Shown: in pieces, positions 1 through 8,411 of the stretch
How positions within the stretch are numbered: the first letter of the stretch is position 1
Layout of the letters: the number at the start of each line of letters is the position of its first letter
Assembly (NCBI GenBank): GCA_032907565.1
Contig: JAJJPK010000181.1
Span: 1-40,401, forward strand
Direction: 5' to 3'
Length of the DNA: 40,401 bases
From: ZC4RG29 sp032907565
GTDB lineage: Bacteria > Bacteroidota > Bacteroidia > Cytophagales > Cyclobacteriaceae
Notes under the pieces: model-generated
The model's input: only the letters and a program-made list of their open reading frames with translations
The model's database searches: none
What the model was told of the DNA's origin: nothing
Translations under genes and position numbers: made by a program

Positions 1-213
1 TGTGATTGGTGGACTCTTTGATCTGTTCGCGAAATGTTCCGTCTCCCTGGTTTATGTACAATTGGAAGTGAAGAAAGGATTTATCTATTTTACATTTGAA
101 ATGTGTAATCGATTACGGATTATTAAATCGATTGCGTCAAACCTTTACCGCACCCCGTTTCTTAAGACCACTTAGTACGCGAGGACAGAAATTGAAACAT
201 CGATTGCATGGTC
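1..213. promoter_or_regulatory. Gene-free left edge with three ATCGAT-centred palindromes (LacI-like operator candidates)
   Basis: No credible coding frame is visible here. There is a perfect palindrome GTAATCGATTAC at 105-116. Two further ATCGAT cores lie at 127-132 (AAATCGATTGCG) and 199-204 (ACATCGATTGCA). A central CG flanked by A/T is typical of LacI-family operators. A good Bacteroidota -7 box, TACATTTG, lies at 91-98 on the plus strand just before the first palindrome, but no plus-strand gene follows, so it may be chance. The region may instead be the promoter of a minus-strand gene beyond the left edge. The operator call is an inference. Confidence 0.4.
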
Positions 214-3120
214 CTACTCCTGCGCCGATACCGGGGTAATAGTTACTGGTCCCAGTAACCCCGATTCGCGCGGTGCCCAAGCGGCCGCCGAAAACAGTCC
301 GTCGCGGCGGTTCTCCGCCAAACGTGCGGGAAAGTTTACGTTGTAGAATCGCTTCCAGAATACTCCCCTCCTGTCCAGGTCGGCAATCCGGTTAGCCATG
401 AGATTCGAGACTTCCACCTGGAGGGTGTCCTGGCCGGTAAACAAATGGCGTTCTATTACAGTAACATACGCCGGCCCTATCAAGGTATCGACAGCCACAC
501 CGTTGACGAACACGCGCGCACTTTCCTTTACCGTTCCCAAATCCAGCAGCACATCGCCGGTCCAGGTGTCCGGCAATTCCACGACCGTTGAATAGCGGGC
601 AGTGCCTGAAAAGCTGTCGCCGCCTTCCACATCCAGCGTCGTCCACGACCGCAGTGCAGGTACATTTTGCGGTTGAGGCAATTCGGGCCCGCCCTTAATA
701 AAGGTCAGGTCCCAGGGCCCATCCAGCATCAGCCGCTCACCGGCTACGCGGACGTAAGGGAAAGGAGCATAACGCTTATCGTGGCCAGAGGTGCGAACCA
801 AAATTCCTTCGCCATTCCGGATCTGCAAACGAACGGTTAGCCCATCCCCTGCGCCCTCCACCAGCTCCGCCATCCCTGCACGACCGTCCATAGGGTTATA
901 GATGACAGCGGATTTGCCGGGAACAGCCAGACGAACCGTGCCTTCGAAATCGCTGCCGGTCCAGTTCGTTATGAGGTACAGGAAGCCGTCTGCGTCCCTT
1001 TTCCGGACGAACGAAAGGCCAGCGTCAGCCATAACCTCGCGCATTACGGCGGATTCTTCCAGGAGCCCATCGAGGTCGTCACCCTGAAAGACTGATGCGG
1101 CCTCCGTCAGCCGCGCGACGGCGGCGCCAAACTCGTCGCTTCGATCCTGTAGTCCGGAATACGACGTCGGCACTCCTTTATATAATATAATCTTGCCCCC
1201 CGCGGCGGCAAGGGCTGCAAGGGCTTCCAGCGTACCCACCGGCATGTACTTACAATTCGGGACGACGATGGTCTTGTATATGGCACCTCCCGAGGTCACC
1301 AGGTTCCCGTTCTCAACCTTGAGCTCCCGAATCTGTCGGTCGGAAACATAATCGTAGGTATATCCACGTTCCAGCATTCGTAGTGCCGCCTCCTTGAATG
1401 CCGTGCTATCGTACACAGCGCCCACCCCGTCGAAGTGTTCGATCATTTCCGGTCCGCGCGCGGAGAAGCGGTCGTATATCGGGAAATACAGGAGCACGTC
1501 ATTGCCCGGTGCGGTGCCCTGCAGGAACGACTGGCATCGCGCGATGTAGTGATTGAGTTTTCCGAAATCATCCCACATCGGATTGCGCGTGTTCAAATGC
1601 ACGGCTGCATAAAACAACCGGCCCGGCCAGGGATCTTCCTGCGGCGAATAACAGGTGCCGTGGTAAAAGACATGATTTATACCGCTGGTCATAAACAAAT
1701 CCACCGATGCCTTGATCTCCCATAGATTCGACAGGAAATGCTCGTCGAGCCATGTGGCAGACTCCGAGGAGATCAGGCGCTTGCCGCTGACGTGTCCGGC
1801 AGAAGATGCCATCTTGATCCGCAGCGCATCATTGCCCTCCATCTCAGGTATGTCTACCGTAGCGTACAGGTCGAGGATGTTCGCAGGCGAGCCATGCGCC
1901 TGATTTCTGACGATCTTTCCTTTTGACGCTGCCCATTCACGCCATACCGCCGTAAAGTTGTCATAAATCAGTTCAGAGATCGTTTCCCTGTAGTCGCTCA
2001 GCACGCGTTCATTTTCTTCCTGCGACGCGTTGCCGAAGAGCGCAGGCAAGTGATCGCGGAGATCGTAGCCGCGTCGTTTGAGAAATTCTTCGAACAGGTC
2101 AGGCGTCCAATCCGCTGCGCCGCGAGCGTCGTCCACTTCGTAGGAGTCGTTAAAAAACGCCCGCAACTTGCTGAGGTCTGTATTCTTCAGCGCACTGTCA
2201 AACCGGCTGAGATAACCGCGAAGGGCTTCGGCTGAAAAGTGATCGATAACATTTCCCTCACCTCCAGGCGCCGCACGCTCAACCATTTTTCCATGCGAAC
2301 CCGGGAACACAGCATAAAGCTCCCAGGATCCGGCCGGTGCGGTCCAGTCGAGGTGACCGTCTGCGTCTAGCCTGTCCGTTAGGTTCAAAGCTTCACCGCT
2401 ATCGCTGTAAGCCATAACCACAACTGGCTTCAGCATTTTATCGAACTTTACCTGGTCAAGCGCGAGTGCCTGAAGATTCGGATTTTTCTCGACGGGGTCC
2501 ACGAGTTGTTTGATGTCGATCGGTCGTGCGTTTGCGCGGGTGGCGGGTTCGGAGATGGTGCCGGTGACGACCTGTCCGGGAACGCGATGGATGCCGTGCA
2601 TCTCATAGATTTGCGTGCCTACCGATCGGACATAAGGCTCCTGGTGATAGCGCACGGGCTGACGCAGGCGTTCGCCATCCTTCAGGGGGTACACGCTGTA
2701 GTTCATGTTCTTACACGCGTCGGCCTCACTTACCCACGGACCTCCAAACGGCCACCCTGTTCCAGTTGCCATGTCGACGCCCAGTCCGAGCCGCGCTGCT
2801 TCGTTGAGGGTATGCGTGAGCAACTCCACCCATTGCGGCGAAAGGTATTCGACGAACTGATCTTCTTCACCGTACACACCGTATATGGGTGTGATCTCCA
2901 CGCCGCCAATGCCTGCCTTTCTCAATGCTTCCAATTCAGCGGTAATGCCTTCTTTCGTAACTGCGCTGCCATGCCACCACCATCGCGTCCACGGCTTCGC
3001 TTCAGTAGACAGGGCGGGCCATTCTGGCACGGCCGTATCCTTGCATGAGATCAAAGAGACTATCAAGAGCAGGCAAAGGGCCATGCGTGCGCGTTCGCGG
3101 AATAGATAATTTGCAACCAT
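214..3120 (-). CDS. GH106-type alpha-L-rhamnosidase-like glycoside hydrolase, lipoprotein
   Basis: This 968-residue protein probably releases L-rhamnose from plant or microbial glycans at the cell surface or in the periplasm. It begins with a lipoprotein signal peptide (hydrophobic stretch, then LISC with the lipidated Cys at about residue 26). The mature start has the PWTRWWWHGSAVTKEGI block followed by AGIGGVEITPIYG, which I recognise from GH106 and related large Bacteroidota hydrolases. A central TIM-barrel-like region follows. The last 170 or so residues look like a beta-sandwich sugar-binding domain (LDGPWDLTF near 790, then VFVNGVAVDTLIGPAY). The start codon is one base after the stop of the rhamnose mutarotase gene, so the two are almost certainly co-transcribed, and this supports rhamnose as the product. 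The family is fairly sure; substrate specificity is inferred. Confidence 0.85.
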   Translation of the reverse strand: MVANYLFRERARMALCLLLIVSLISCKDTAVPEWPALSTEAKPWTRWWWHGSAVTKEGITAELEALRKAGIGGVEITPIYGVYGEEDQFVEYLSPQWVELLTHTLNEAARLGLGVDMATGTGWPFGGPWVSEADACKNMNYSVYPLKDGERLRQPVRYHQEPYVRSVGTQIYEMHGIHRVPGQVVTGTISEPATRANARPIDIKQLVDPVEKNPNLQALALDQVKFDKMLKPVVVMAYSDSGEALNLTDRLDADGHLDWTAPAGSWELYAVFPGSHGKMVERAAPGGEGNVIDHFSAEALRGYLSRFDSALKNTDLSKLRAFFNDSYEVDDARGAADWTPDLFEEFLKRRGYDLRDHLPALFGNASQEENERVLSDYRETISELIYDNFTAVWREWAASKGKIVRNQAHGSPANILDLYATVDIPEMEGNDALRIKMASSAGHVSGKRLISSESATWLDEHFLSNLWEIKASVDLFMTSGINHVFYHGTCYSPQEDPWPGRLFYAAVHLNTRNPMWDDFGKLNHYIARCQSFLQGTAPGNDVLLYFPIYDRFSARGPEMIEHFDGVGAVYDSTAFKEAALRMLERGYTYDYVSDRQIRELKVENGNLVTSGGAIYKTIVVPNCKYMPVGTLEALAALAAAGGKIILYKGVPTSYSGLQDRSDEFGAAVARLTEAASVFQGDDLDGLLEESAVMREVMADAGLSFVRKRDADGFLYLITNWTGSDFEGTVRLAVPGKSAVIYNPMDGRAGMAELVEGAGDGLTVRLQIRNGEGILVRTSGHDKRYAPFPYVRVAGERLMLDGPWDLTFIKGGPELPQPQNVPALRSWTTLDVEGGDSFSGTARYSTVVELPDTWTGDVLLDLGTVKESARVFVNGVAVDTLIGPAYVTVIERHLFTGQDTLQVEVSNLMANRIADLDRRGVFWKRFYNVNFPARLAENRRDGLFSAAAWAPRESGLLGPVTITPVSAQE

Positions 3121-3121
3121 T

Positions 3122-3436
3122 CTAATCGAGGTGAAATACTTCAGTCAACGGTGTTGATTGAGGGGAGTTGTCTGGATTAGTTTCCATGAGATCTGCCATA
3201 TAGGCCCACCAGCGCTGGACCACTTCGGTGCGACCCAGGTCCTGCGAGCCAACGTCGCCCTGATTCTTTTGAACGGCGAACAATGTTCCAGTCTCTTCGT
3301 CGAGAAATATAGAATAGTCGGATATCCCGGCATCCTTCAACAGCGCCTTCAGCTCAGGCCAGATCGCCTGGTGACGCTTGATATATTCGGCCGCTGCGCC
3401 GGGCTTGAGTTTCATCAGGAAGGCAATCCTTTTCAT
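3122..3436 (-). CDS. rhaM: L-rhamnose mutarotase
   Basis: It interconverts the alpha and beta anomers of L-rhamnose, making the form used by downstream enzymes. The 104-residue length is that of the RhaM family. The conserved features are visible: KRIAFLMKLKPG at the N-terminus, the YIKRHQAIWPEL segment carrying the catalytic Tyr and His, DYSIFLDEETGTLFA in the middle, and VVQRWWAYMADLM near residues 70-83. There is no signal peptide, so it should act in the cytoplasm. It lies directly upstream of the GH106 gene with a one-base gap, which fits release of rhamnose outside and conversion inside. Other rhamnose catabolic genes (rhaA, rhaB, rhaD) are not in this window. Confidence 0.93.
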   Translation of the reverse strand: MKRIAFLMKLKPGAAAEYIKRHQAIWPELKALLKDAGISDYSIFLDEETGTLFAVQKNQGDVGSQDLGRTEVVQRWWAYMADLMETNPDNSPQSTPLTEVFHLD

Positions 3437-3509
3437 ACATCTGACGTTTCCGTTTGGAAACTAAATATCGGATCCCGGGAGGGTATCCTGTTCTATCCCG
3501 AGAAGTCCC

Positions 3510-4739
3510 TCAGCTGAAAAGCAGGCGATAGTAGAATGACGGCCTGATGAAATGCATCTTCACATCTATGTCAGCCAACGCGTTACAAAGAAACTCATGC
3601 CAGTACGGATTGTTGCGCGCTTTTCGGACAACAAGGTTGAACAACCAGGGAATTTGGCTCAGTCGCTGCAGGGCATGACCGATTCTGAACTCCTTTCCCA
3701 TCCGGCGATAAATTTCACGGTCGTACGCGCGATTGAATCGGGCGGAGAAATCATTAAAGCGAAAACACTGAACAATATGATCGGCGGCCACCCGGCCGCT
3801 GCGTATGGCATTGCCAACACCTTCACCGGTGAAAGGATCGATGAGCGACCCGGCGTCACCGATGAGGAGAAACCGATCGCCAGAGAGTTTTCGCCGTACC
3901 GACCCGAGCGGCAAGCCATGCCCCTTTACCTCTTCCAGTGGGCGTGCCGCTCCGAACCGGTTGCGAAGAAGCGGTTCGGTGTGCAACATTTCCTCAAGCG
4001 TACGGCGTAGGTTGATCCGCTTGTGCGCGACCACTGATGAAAGCATACCGATGCCCACGTTCGCGCGACCTCCATGCATCGGAAAGATCCACAGATAGCC
4101 CGGCAGTATATTTCTTAAGAAGTGCAGCTCGATGTGGTTGCGCTCGTCAAAGCCGGTCACTCCTTCATAATACACCCTCAAACCAGCACTATGGTGTCTG
4201 CGATCAATTGTTTTGCTGCCGGCCAGTCGCGCGACAATCGAATTCGCGCCATCAGCTCCCACGACCATTTTGGCGCGAAGCAACCCATGCTTCGTCTGTA
4301 TATGAACGGCTTCGGCCGCCACCGACAGGTCCGTGACCGCGACATGCTCCAGCACTTCGCAGTTCGCCTCTGTCTTGACGTGACTAACCAGCAGGTTGTC
4401 GAATTCCTGCCGCGGCCACACATAACCCCTGGAACTTCCGCCCTTTAGTGTAAAGGAAAGGTCAACGGACGTGCGGTCGGGTGCGAAGAGCCGCACACCG
4501 TATGACGCCGTTCGGGTTTCGCGTGAGGCAAAATCGTGTGCCAATTTCTCCGACAGCATTGGAAGCTGCTTGACCACGTCGGCACTTAATGCATCACCGC
4601 ACACCTTGTCCCGAGGGAATGCGGCCTTGTCAACCACAGCCACCTTCAGCCCTGAATCAGACAAGGCCAACGCACAGGCTGCACCGGCGGGGCCTGCACC
4701 GACAATAACCACATCATATTCGCCTTCAACAACACCCAT
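3510..4739 (-). CDS. FAD-dependent oxidoreductase, geranylgeranyl reductase family
   Basis: This 409-residue flavoprotein has a Rossmann FAD-binding motif right at the N-terminus (YDVVIVGAGPAGAACALAL, residues 8-26) followed by the family-typical FPRDKVCGDALS. A second FAD motif, RFLLIGDAGSLIDPFTGEGVGNAIRSG, lies near residue 290. This is the layout of the geranylgeranyl reductase / digeranylgeranylglycerophospholipid reductase-like family, whose bacterial members reduce prenyl chains or hydroxylate and dehydrogenate small molecules. The substrate cannot be told. It lies 73 bases upstream of rhaM on the same strand and may share its transcript, but a link to rhamnose is not obvious. Confidence 0.82.
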   Translation of the reverse strand: MGVVEGEYDVVIVGAGPAGAACALALSDSGLKVAVVDKAAFPRDKVCGDALSADVVKQLPMLSEKLAHDFASRETRTASYGVRLFAPDRTSVDLSFTLKGGSSRGYVWPRQEFDNLLVSHVKTEANCEVLEHVAVTDLSVAAEAVHIQTKHGLLRAKMVVGADGANSIVARLAGSKTIDRRHHSAGLRVYYEGVTGFDERNHIELHFLRNILPGYLWIFPMHGGRANVGIGMLSSVVAHKRINLRRTLEEMLHTEPLLRNRFGAARPLEEVKGHGLPLGSVRRKLSGDRFLLIGDAGSLIDPFTGEGVGNAIRSGRVAADHIVQCFRFNDFSARFNRAYDREIYRRMGKEFRIGHALQRLSQIPWLFNLVVRKARNNPYWHEFLCNALADIDVKMHFIRPSFYYRLLFS

Positions 4740-4823
4740 GTAACTGATTATTTTTCATTAAGTTGAATGGCTGTTAAGCATTTTCACTTTAACCAGATCA
4801 GGGTGTAACCTGTCTTTCGCCTG

Positions 4824-6110
4824 TTACTCCGGATTTGAAGCGGGCACTACGCGATAGCCCCGCCACCCGAAATACCAGACAAACACAAAGCAAATGAGCG
4901 GGACGACATACGCGACCTGGATGTTGAGGTTGTCGGAGATGAGTCCCATAAACAGTGGGAACAAGGCGCCGCCGGCAATGGCCATCACGAGAAGAGACGA
5001 ACCGATTTCGGTGTCTTCCTTCAGGTCTTTGATGGCCAGTGCAAAGATGGTCGGGAACATGATCGACTCGAAGAACGGCACGGCAAACACCGCCCACACG
5101 GCGAACTCGGAACGCACAAACGTGGCAATAGTAAGCAGCACGATGCAGATCAGCGAATAGAAAGCCAGCAGGCGATGCGCAGGGATGAAGCGCGTGAAAA
5201 GCGTACCGGCAAAGCGACCGATCATAAAGCCAAGCATGGCGAAACCCAGCCAGAGGGCTGCGTCTTTCTCAGGCGTTCCGCTCGTGAAGCGAGCAAAGCG
5301 GATAAAGAAACTGGTGACACACACCTGGGCGCCAACATAAAAAAACTGCGCCACGACTCCCCACGCGAGGTGCTTCCTCCGCAAGGCCTTGGCTATCGAT
5401 GAACGCTGTGCCTTGGTTTCCTGGGGTACTTCGGGCATCCAGGTAAATATGAATAGAATGCCAACGGCGATGACTGCCAGGGCGATGATAAGGTACGGCA
5501 TTTTCACAGCATTAGCTTCCATCTGGAGGTATGCCTCCAATTGCTCCGGTGCCATGGCTTGAAGTTCGCTCTCCGTATGCTCGATACCGCTAAGTATGAG
5601 GCGTCCCCCTAACAGGGGCGCGAGGAAAGCGCCAAGGCCATTGAAGGACTGCGCGAAATTGAGCCGTGTCGTCGCTCCTTCAGGAGGACCCAGGATTGTA
5701 ACGTACGGATTTGCCGCCGTTTCAAGGAACGCGCAGCCCGATGCGATGACGAAGAGCGCGCCCAGGAAGAATCCGTATACGCGGTAGTCGGCCGCCGGCA
5801 AGAAGAGCAGCGCGCCGCCGGCATACAAAGCCAGGCCCAGGAGAATACCTTTCTTGTAACCGAACCTCTTCATAAACAACCCCGCGGGAATGGCCATCAG
5901 AAAATAGCCAATGTAGACGGCGGAGTCGATCAGCGCCGATTCCAGGTCGGTAAGCTGACATGCCTTCTTGAGGTGCGGGATGAGAATCGGTTCGAGGTTG
6001 TGTACAAATGCCCAGAGAAAGAAGAGCATCGTCACAAGGATGAAGGGCACGAGGAAAGACCGCGCACGGCTTCCTGCCCCGGAACTGTTGGACACGGCGG
6101 TAGTCGACAT
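4824..6110 (-). CDS. MFS sugar permease, FucP-like (L-fucose/glucose/galactose:H+ symporter family)
   Basis: A polytopic inner-membrane protein of 428 residues with about twelve hydrophobic helices. The segment FLVPFILVTMLFFLWAFVHNLEPILIPHLKKAC and the helix with GCAFLETAANPYVTILGPPEGATTRLNFAQSFNGLG are hallmarks of the FucP family of proton-coupled sugar transporters in Bacteroidota. I chose the ATG at 6110 (MSTTAVSN) over an in-frame ATG 63 bases upstream, because that extension encodes a His/Leu-rich translation of a hexanucleotide repeat and lies upstream of a likely -7 box (TATATTTC, 6136-6129). It sits next to rhaM and GH106, so L-rhamnose or another deoxysugar is a reasonable cargo, by inference. 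Confidence 0.88.
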   Translation of the reverse strand: MSTTAVSNSSGAGSRARSFLVPFILVTMLFFLWAFVHNLEPILIPHLKKACQLTDLESALIDSAVYIGYFLMAIPAGLFMKRFGYKKGILLGLALYAGGALLFLPAADYRVYGFFLGALFVIASGCAFLETAANPYVTILGPPEGATTRLNFAQSFNGLGAFLAPLLGGRLILSGIEHTESELQAMAPEQLEAYLQMEANAVKMPYLIIALAVIAVGILFIFTWMPEVPQETKAQRSSIAKALRRKHLAWGVVAQFFYVGAQVCVTSFFIRFARFTSGTPEKDAALWLGFAMLGFMIGRFAGTLFTRFIPAHRLLAFYSLICIVLLTIATFVRSEFAVWAVFAVPFFESIMFPTIFALAIKDLKEDTEIGSSLLVMAIAGGALFPLFMGLISDNLNIQVAYVVPLICFVFVWYFGWRGYRVVPASNPE

Positions 6111-6142
6111 ATTTAAGGATTGGTCCGCGAAATATAGGAAAA

Positions 6143-6172
6143 GATGCAGATGCAGACGCAGGTGCATCTGCA
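6143..6172 (-). repeat. Hexanucleotide repeat forming a hairpin in the leader of the sugar permease gene
   Basis: Five units of a degenerate six-base repeat (GATGCA, GATGCA, GACGCA, GGTGCA, TCTGCA on the plus strand) lie between the RraA-like gene and the permease. Within it, GCAGATGCA (6146-6154) and TGCATCTGC (6163-6171) form a perfect 9-bp inverted repeat with an 8-base loop. On the minus (coding) strand the stem is followed by ATCTTTTCC, a weak terminator or attenuator tail. A -7-like box for the permease lies just downstream. A role in uncoupling the two genes is inferred. Confidence 0.5.
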
Positions 6173-6236
6173 ATAGGCGAACGAAACGGTCTGAAGCAAC
6201 TGCAACTGGTTCCCCGAGAGAGTCGTGGCTTCTGTA

Positions 6237-7022
6237 CTATTTATCGGTTTCGACGGTCTTATCAAGTGGCATGCCCAGCTGCTGGTAAAGACCGCGTCGT
6301 CCTGCTTTGTCCTTGTCGAGGATCTCGCGCGCGAAAGTTGCGACAGCCTTCGCATGCTCGCGCGGCACCACGACTACCCCATCGCCATCGGCTACGATCA
6401 CGTCGCCCGGCCGAACCAGCACACCGCCGATCGTCACCGGCTTGTTGACCGACTCGATCTCGTTTCGTCCGGGCCGTATGCCGCGTCCGCGGTTCATATA
6501 GTCGAGGTACACAGGTATTTTTTGTTTGATGATCTCATCGGTGTCGCGTATCCCACCGTTGGAGACAATGCCGCGCGCACCCTTGCTCACCCAGAACAAC
6601 CCGTTAAACGATCCTACGGAACCCGTGTCGCCGTCACCCTGCACGTCAAGCACAACGACTGACCCGGGTTTGAGAAACTCCACAAAGGGTTCGCTCGAAA
6701 TGGTGGAGTACCACTCTCCTTCCCACTTTTGAAATTCTTCCTTTGGCATAGGGTTTTTCAAAATACGGTTGGTGGGCACGTAGCGCGCAGTGACCGCGAT
6801 GCCACAGAAGATGTGGCTCATGTCATCCGTGTTTTTCCAAAGTGCCTCGATGCGCGTGTCCATAAGTCCCGCATCCCGCAAGCCGACCATGTCCATCCCG
6901 TCGGAGACGTCCGCCACCCGAAGCCCATCATACAGTGCCAGAATCTCGTCATCGGTAATCGTCTGCTGCGCCCAGCCAAAAAGCGGAGCCAATGTGAACA
7001 GCAATGCCATTGTTTGTTTCAT
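6237..7022 (-). CDS. Exported RraA-like protein (HMG/CHA aldolase / RraA superfamily)
   Basis: A 261-residue protein of the RraA fold, the family containing 4-hydroxy-4-methyl-2-oxoglutarate aldolases and the RNase E regulator RraA. The fold signature is visible in KGARGIVSNGGIRDTDEI and in PGDVIVADGDGVVVVPREHA near the C-terminus. The usual V-x-D-G-x-x-R-D has become SNGGIRD: the RD pair is kept but the preceding Asp is an Asn, so activity is uncertain. The N-terminus (MKQTMALLFTLAPLFGWAQQ) is a signal peptide, which is unusual for the superfamily but seen in Bacteroidota. The start at 7022 is chosen because the longer frame only translates low-complexity repeat DNA. It precedes the permease on the same strand; a role in sugar-acid cleavage is possible but unproved. 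Confidence 0.8.
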   Translation of the reverse strand: MKQTMALLFTLAPLFGWAQQTITDDEILALYDGLRVADVSDGMDMVGLRDAGLMDTRIEALWKNTDDMSHIFCGIAVTARYVPTNRILKNPMPKEEFQKWEGEWYSTISSEPFVEFLKPGSVVVLDVQGDGDTGSVGSFNGLFWVSKGARGIVSNGGIRDTDEIIKQKIPVYLDYMNRGRGIRPGRNEIESVNKPVTIGGVLVRPGDVIVADGDGVVVVPREHAKAVATFAREILDKDKAGRRGLYQQLGMPLDKTVETDK

Positions 7023-7082
7023 AGGGACAAGGTTTTGATCGAGGAGTAATATAGTAAGAAGAGAGCAGTAAGAGGTAATCCG

Positions 7083-7123
7083 CCCTTCGACAAGCTCAGG
7101 AACCCCCTTAGACAAACTCAGAA
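7083..7123. repeat. Two tandem copies of a CCCTTCGACAAGCTCAG-type dispersed repeat
   Basis: Copy 1 is CCCTTCGACAAGCTCAGGA at 7083-7101. Copy 2 is CCCTTAGACAAACTCAGAA at 7105-7123, with 16 of 19 bases identical. From memory, CTTCGACAAGCTCAG is a short intergenic repeat common in many bacterial genomes, where its translation gives LSLSKG or ELVEG strings. It lies between the RraA-like gene and the microsatellite and is not coding. Confidence 0.65.
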
Positions 7124-7133
7124 CCCGGTACCC

Positions 7134-7240
7134 ACTCACTCTCACTCTCACACTCACACTCACACTCACTCCCACTCCCACTCCTACTCACTCCGCTTCC
7201 ACCCTCACCTTGTTTTCACTCTCACTCTCACTTTGTTTTC
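7134..7240. repeat. (TCACTC)/(CTCACA) microsatellite overlapping the 3' end of the AI-2E gene
   Basis: Imperfect tandem repeats of ACTCTC, ACTCAC and ACTCCC units run from the intergenic space into the last codons of the AI-2E-family gene. They encode its SESESEN-type tail. Similar arrays are found at 9609-9680, 23664-23720 and 36371-36393 in this window, nearly always at gene 3' ends. The arrays are likely to vary in length by replication slippage. Confidence 0.8.
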
Positions 7241-8318
7241 CCATCTCTCGAATCACATCCAAATTTCCCGTTTCAGACAACCAGATCGCGAGGAAACGCA
7301 TGGTAGGAATGTGCGAGGCGATGATTACCAGGATTGACGTAACCGGAACAGAGATGATCATGCCGAGAATACCCCAGATCAGTCCCCAAAATGCCAACGC
7401 CAAAAGGGTTCCCAGGGGACTGAGATTCAGCGTCCTGCCCATCACACGCGGCTCGACGATATTGACAACCACAATCTGCACGGAGGCGATGATTATGAGT
7501 ATCCACAGTGGAACGACAAAAGACTGGAATTGTAGCACAGAAAACGCAGCCGGCAGCAGCGTTGCTCCCACCGAGCCCACGTAAGGAATAAAGTTGAGCA
7601 GGAAAATGAGAAAGGCCCACAGTATGGGGAAGTCGACGCCAAACGCCAACAGGATACCATACGACACAAGACCGGTGAGGAGCGACATCTGCGACTTGAT
7701 GATCACATACGTGCGAACGGCGTCATTCACCTTTGAAAGAATTCGGAAGAACGCAGAAGCGCGATCCGAGCCTTGCGCGATGATCGTCAGCTTCTTGCGA
7801 AATGTACGCTGCTCAGCGATGAGGAAGCCAGCATAAATGATGATCATGACGATATTGCCAGCCAGACTCGACAACCCATTCAGCAGCGCCGTAAGCAACG
7901 GTCGGAAATCGAACTCCTCCAGCCGGTGGATAAGACGTTCCTGGATCTCATCAAACGGTTCATACGTTCTTAGGCTTTCCAGCAACACCGTGTAGTTCGC
8001 CAGGTACTCGGGTAGCCGTCCAATGATAAGTTCGAGGTTTCGCATCACGATCTCAATCACAACGTAAATGATCAGGATGATGACCACGAAGGCCAGCGTT
8101 GTCAGCAACCATTCCGGGAGACGGCGCTGACCGATGCGTACCCTACGTCCATAGTCCCTCAACGCATATATGAAGTACCAGATCATGCCGGCAAGCACCA
8201 GCGGCTGAAAAAATGTTGCGAAGTAGATGAGGCACACCACCACCAGGGCAATGATGAACAGCCATGCAGCAGTTCGTTCTATCCTGACCTGACTGATGTT
8301 GAACTCGGGGCTTGCCAT
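7188..8318 (-). CDS. AI-2E family transporter-like membrane protein
   Basis: A 376-residue inner-membrane protein with about seven or eight hydrophobic helices and the family's typical C-terminal half: INDAV-like segment, then NFIPYVGSVGATLLPA, WILIIIASVQIVVVNIVEPRVMGRTLNLSPLGTLLALAFWG and LGMIISVPVTSILVIIASH. These segments define the AI-2E (TqsA/PerM/YdiK) family, whose members export autoinducer-2 or exchange ions; the function here is unknown. The last dozen residues are Ser/Glu-rich and come from a microsatellite, so the true C-terminus probably differs between strains. It is divergent from the thioredoxin-domain lipoprotein gene. Confidence 0.88.
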   Translation of the reverse strand: MASPEFNISQVRIERTAAWLFIIALVVVCLIYFATFFQPLVLAGMIWYFIYALRDYGRRVRIGQRRLPEWLLTTLAFVVIILIIYVVIEIVMRNLELIIGRLPEYLANYTVLLESLRTYEPFDEIQERLIHRLEEFDFRPLLTALLNGLSSLAGNIVMIIIYAGFLIAEQRTFRKKLTIIAQGSDRASAFFRILSKVNDAVRTYVIIKSQMSLLTGLVSYGILLAFGVDFPILWAFLIFLLNFIPYVGSVGATLLPAAFSVLQFQSFVVPLWILIIIASVQIVVVNIVEPRVMGRTLNLSPLGTLLALAFWGLIWGILGMIISVPVTSILVIIASHIPTMRFLAIWLSETGNLDVIREMGKQSESESENKVRVEAE

Positions 8319-8411
8319 AGGTATAATTTTTCAAAATATAACGGATTTGACCAGTATTTTTGGCATAAGGTATTCCCCGGAATGCCGAAACGCATGATGA
8401 CGCATGTATCT
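8319..8411 (+). promoter_or_regulatory. Divergent promoter region between the AI-2E gene and the thioredoxin lipoprotein
   Basis: On the plus strand TATTTTTG at 8355-8362 fits the Bacteroidota -7 consensus TAnnTTTG exactly and predicts transcription from about 8367. On the minus strand TATATTTTG, a 9-base variant, lies close to the AI-2E start. There is no clear -33 TTG for either, so both calls are moderate. Confidence 0.45.

Noticed and set aside
2506..3048. 180-codon open frame antisense to the GH106 gene
   Set aside because: Shadow of a long GC-rich gene; no start signal or domain is visible.
7022..7181. N-terminal extension of the RraA-like protein by 53 codons
   Set aside because: The extension translates microsatellite and dispersed-repeat DNA; the signal peptide begins at 7022.
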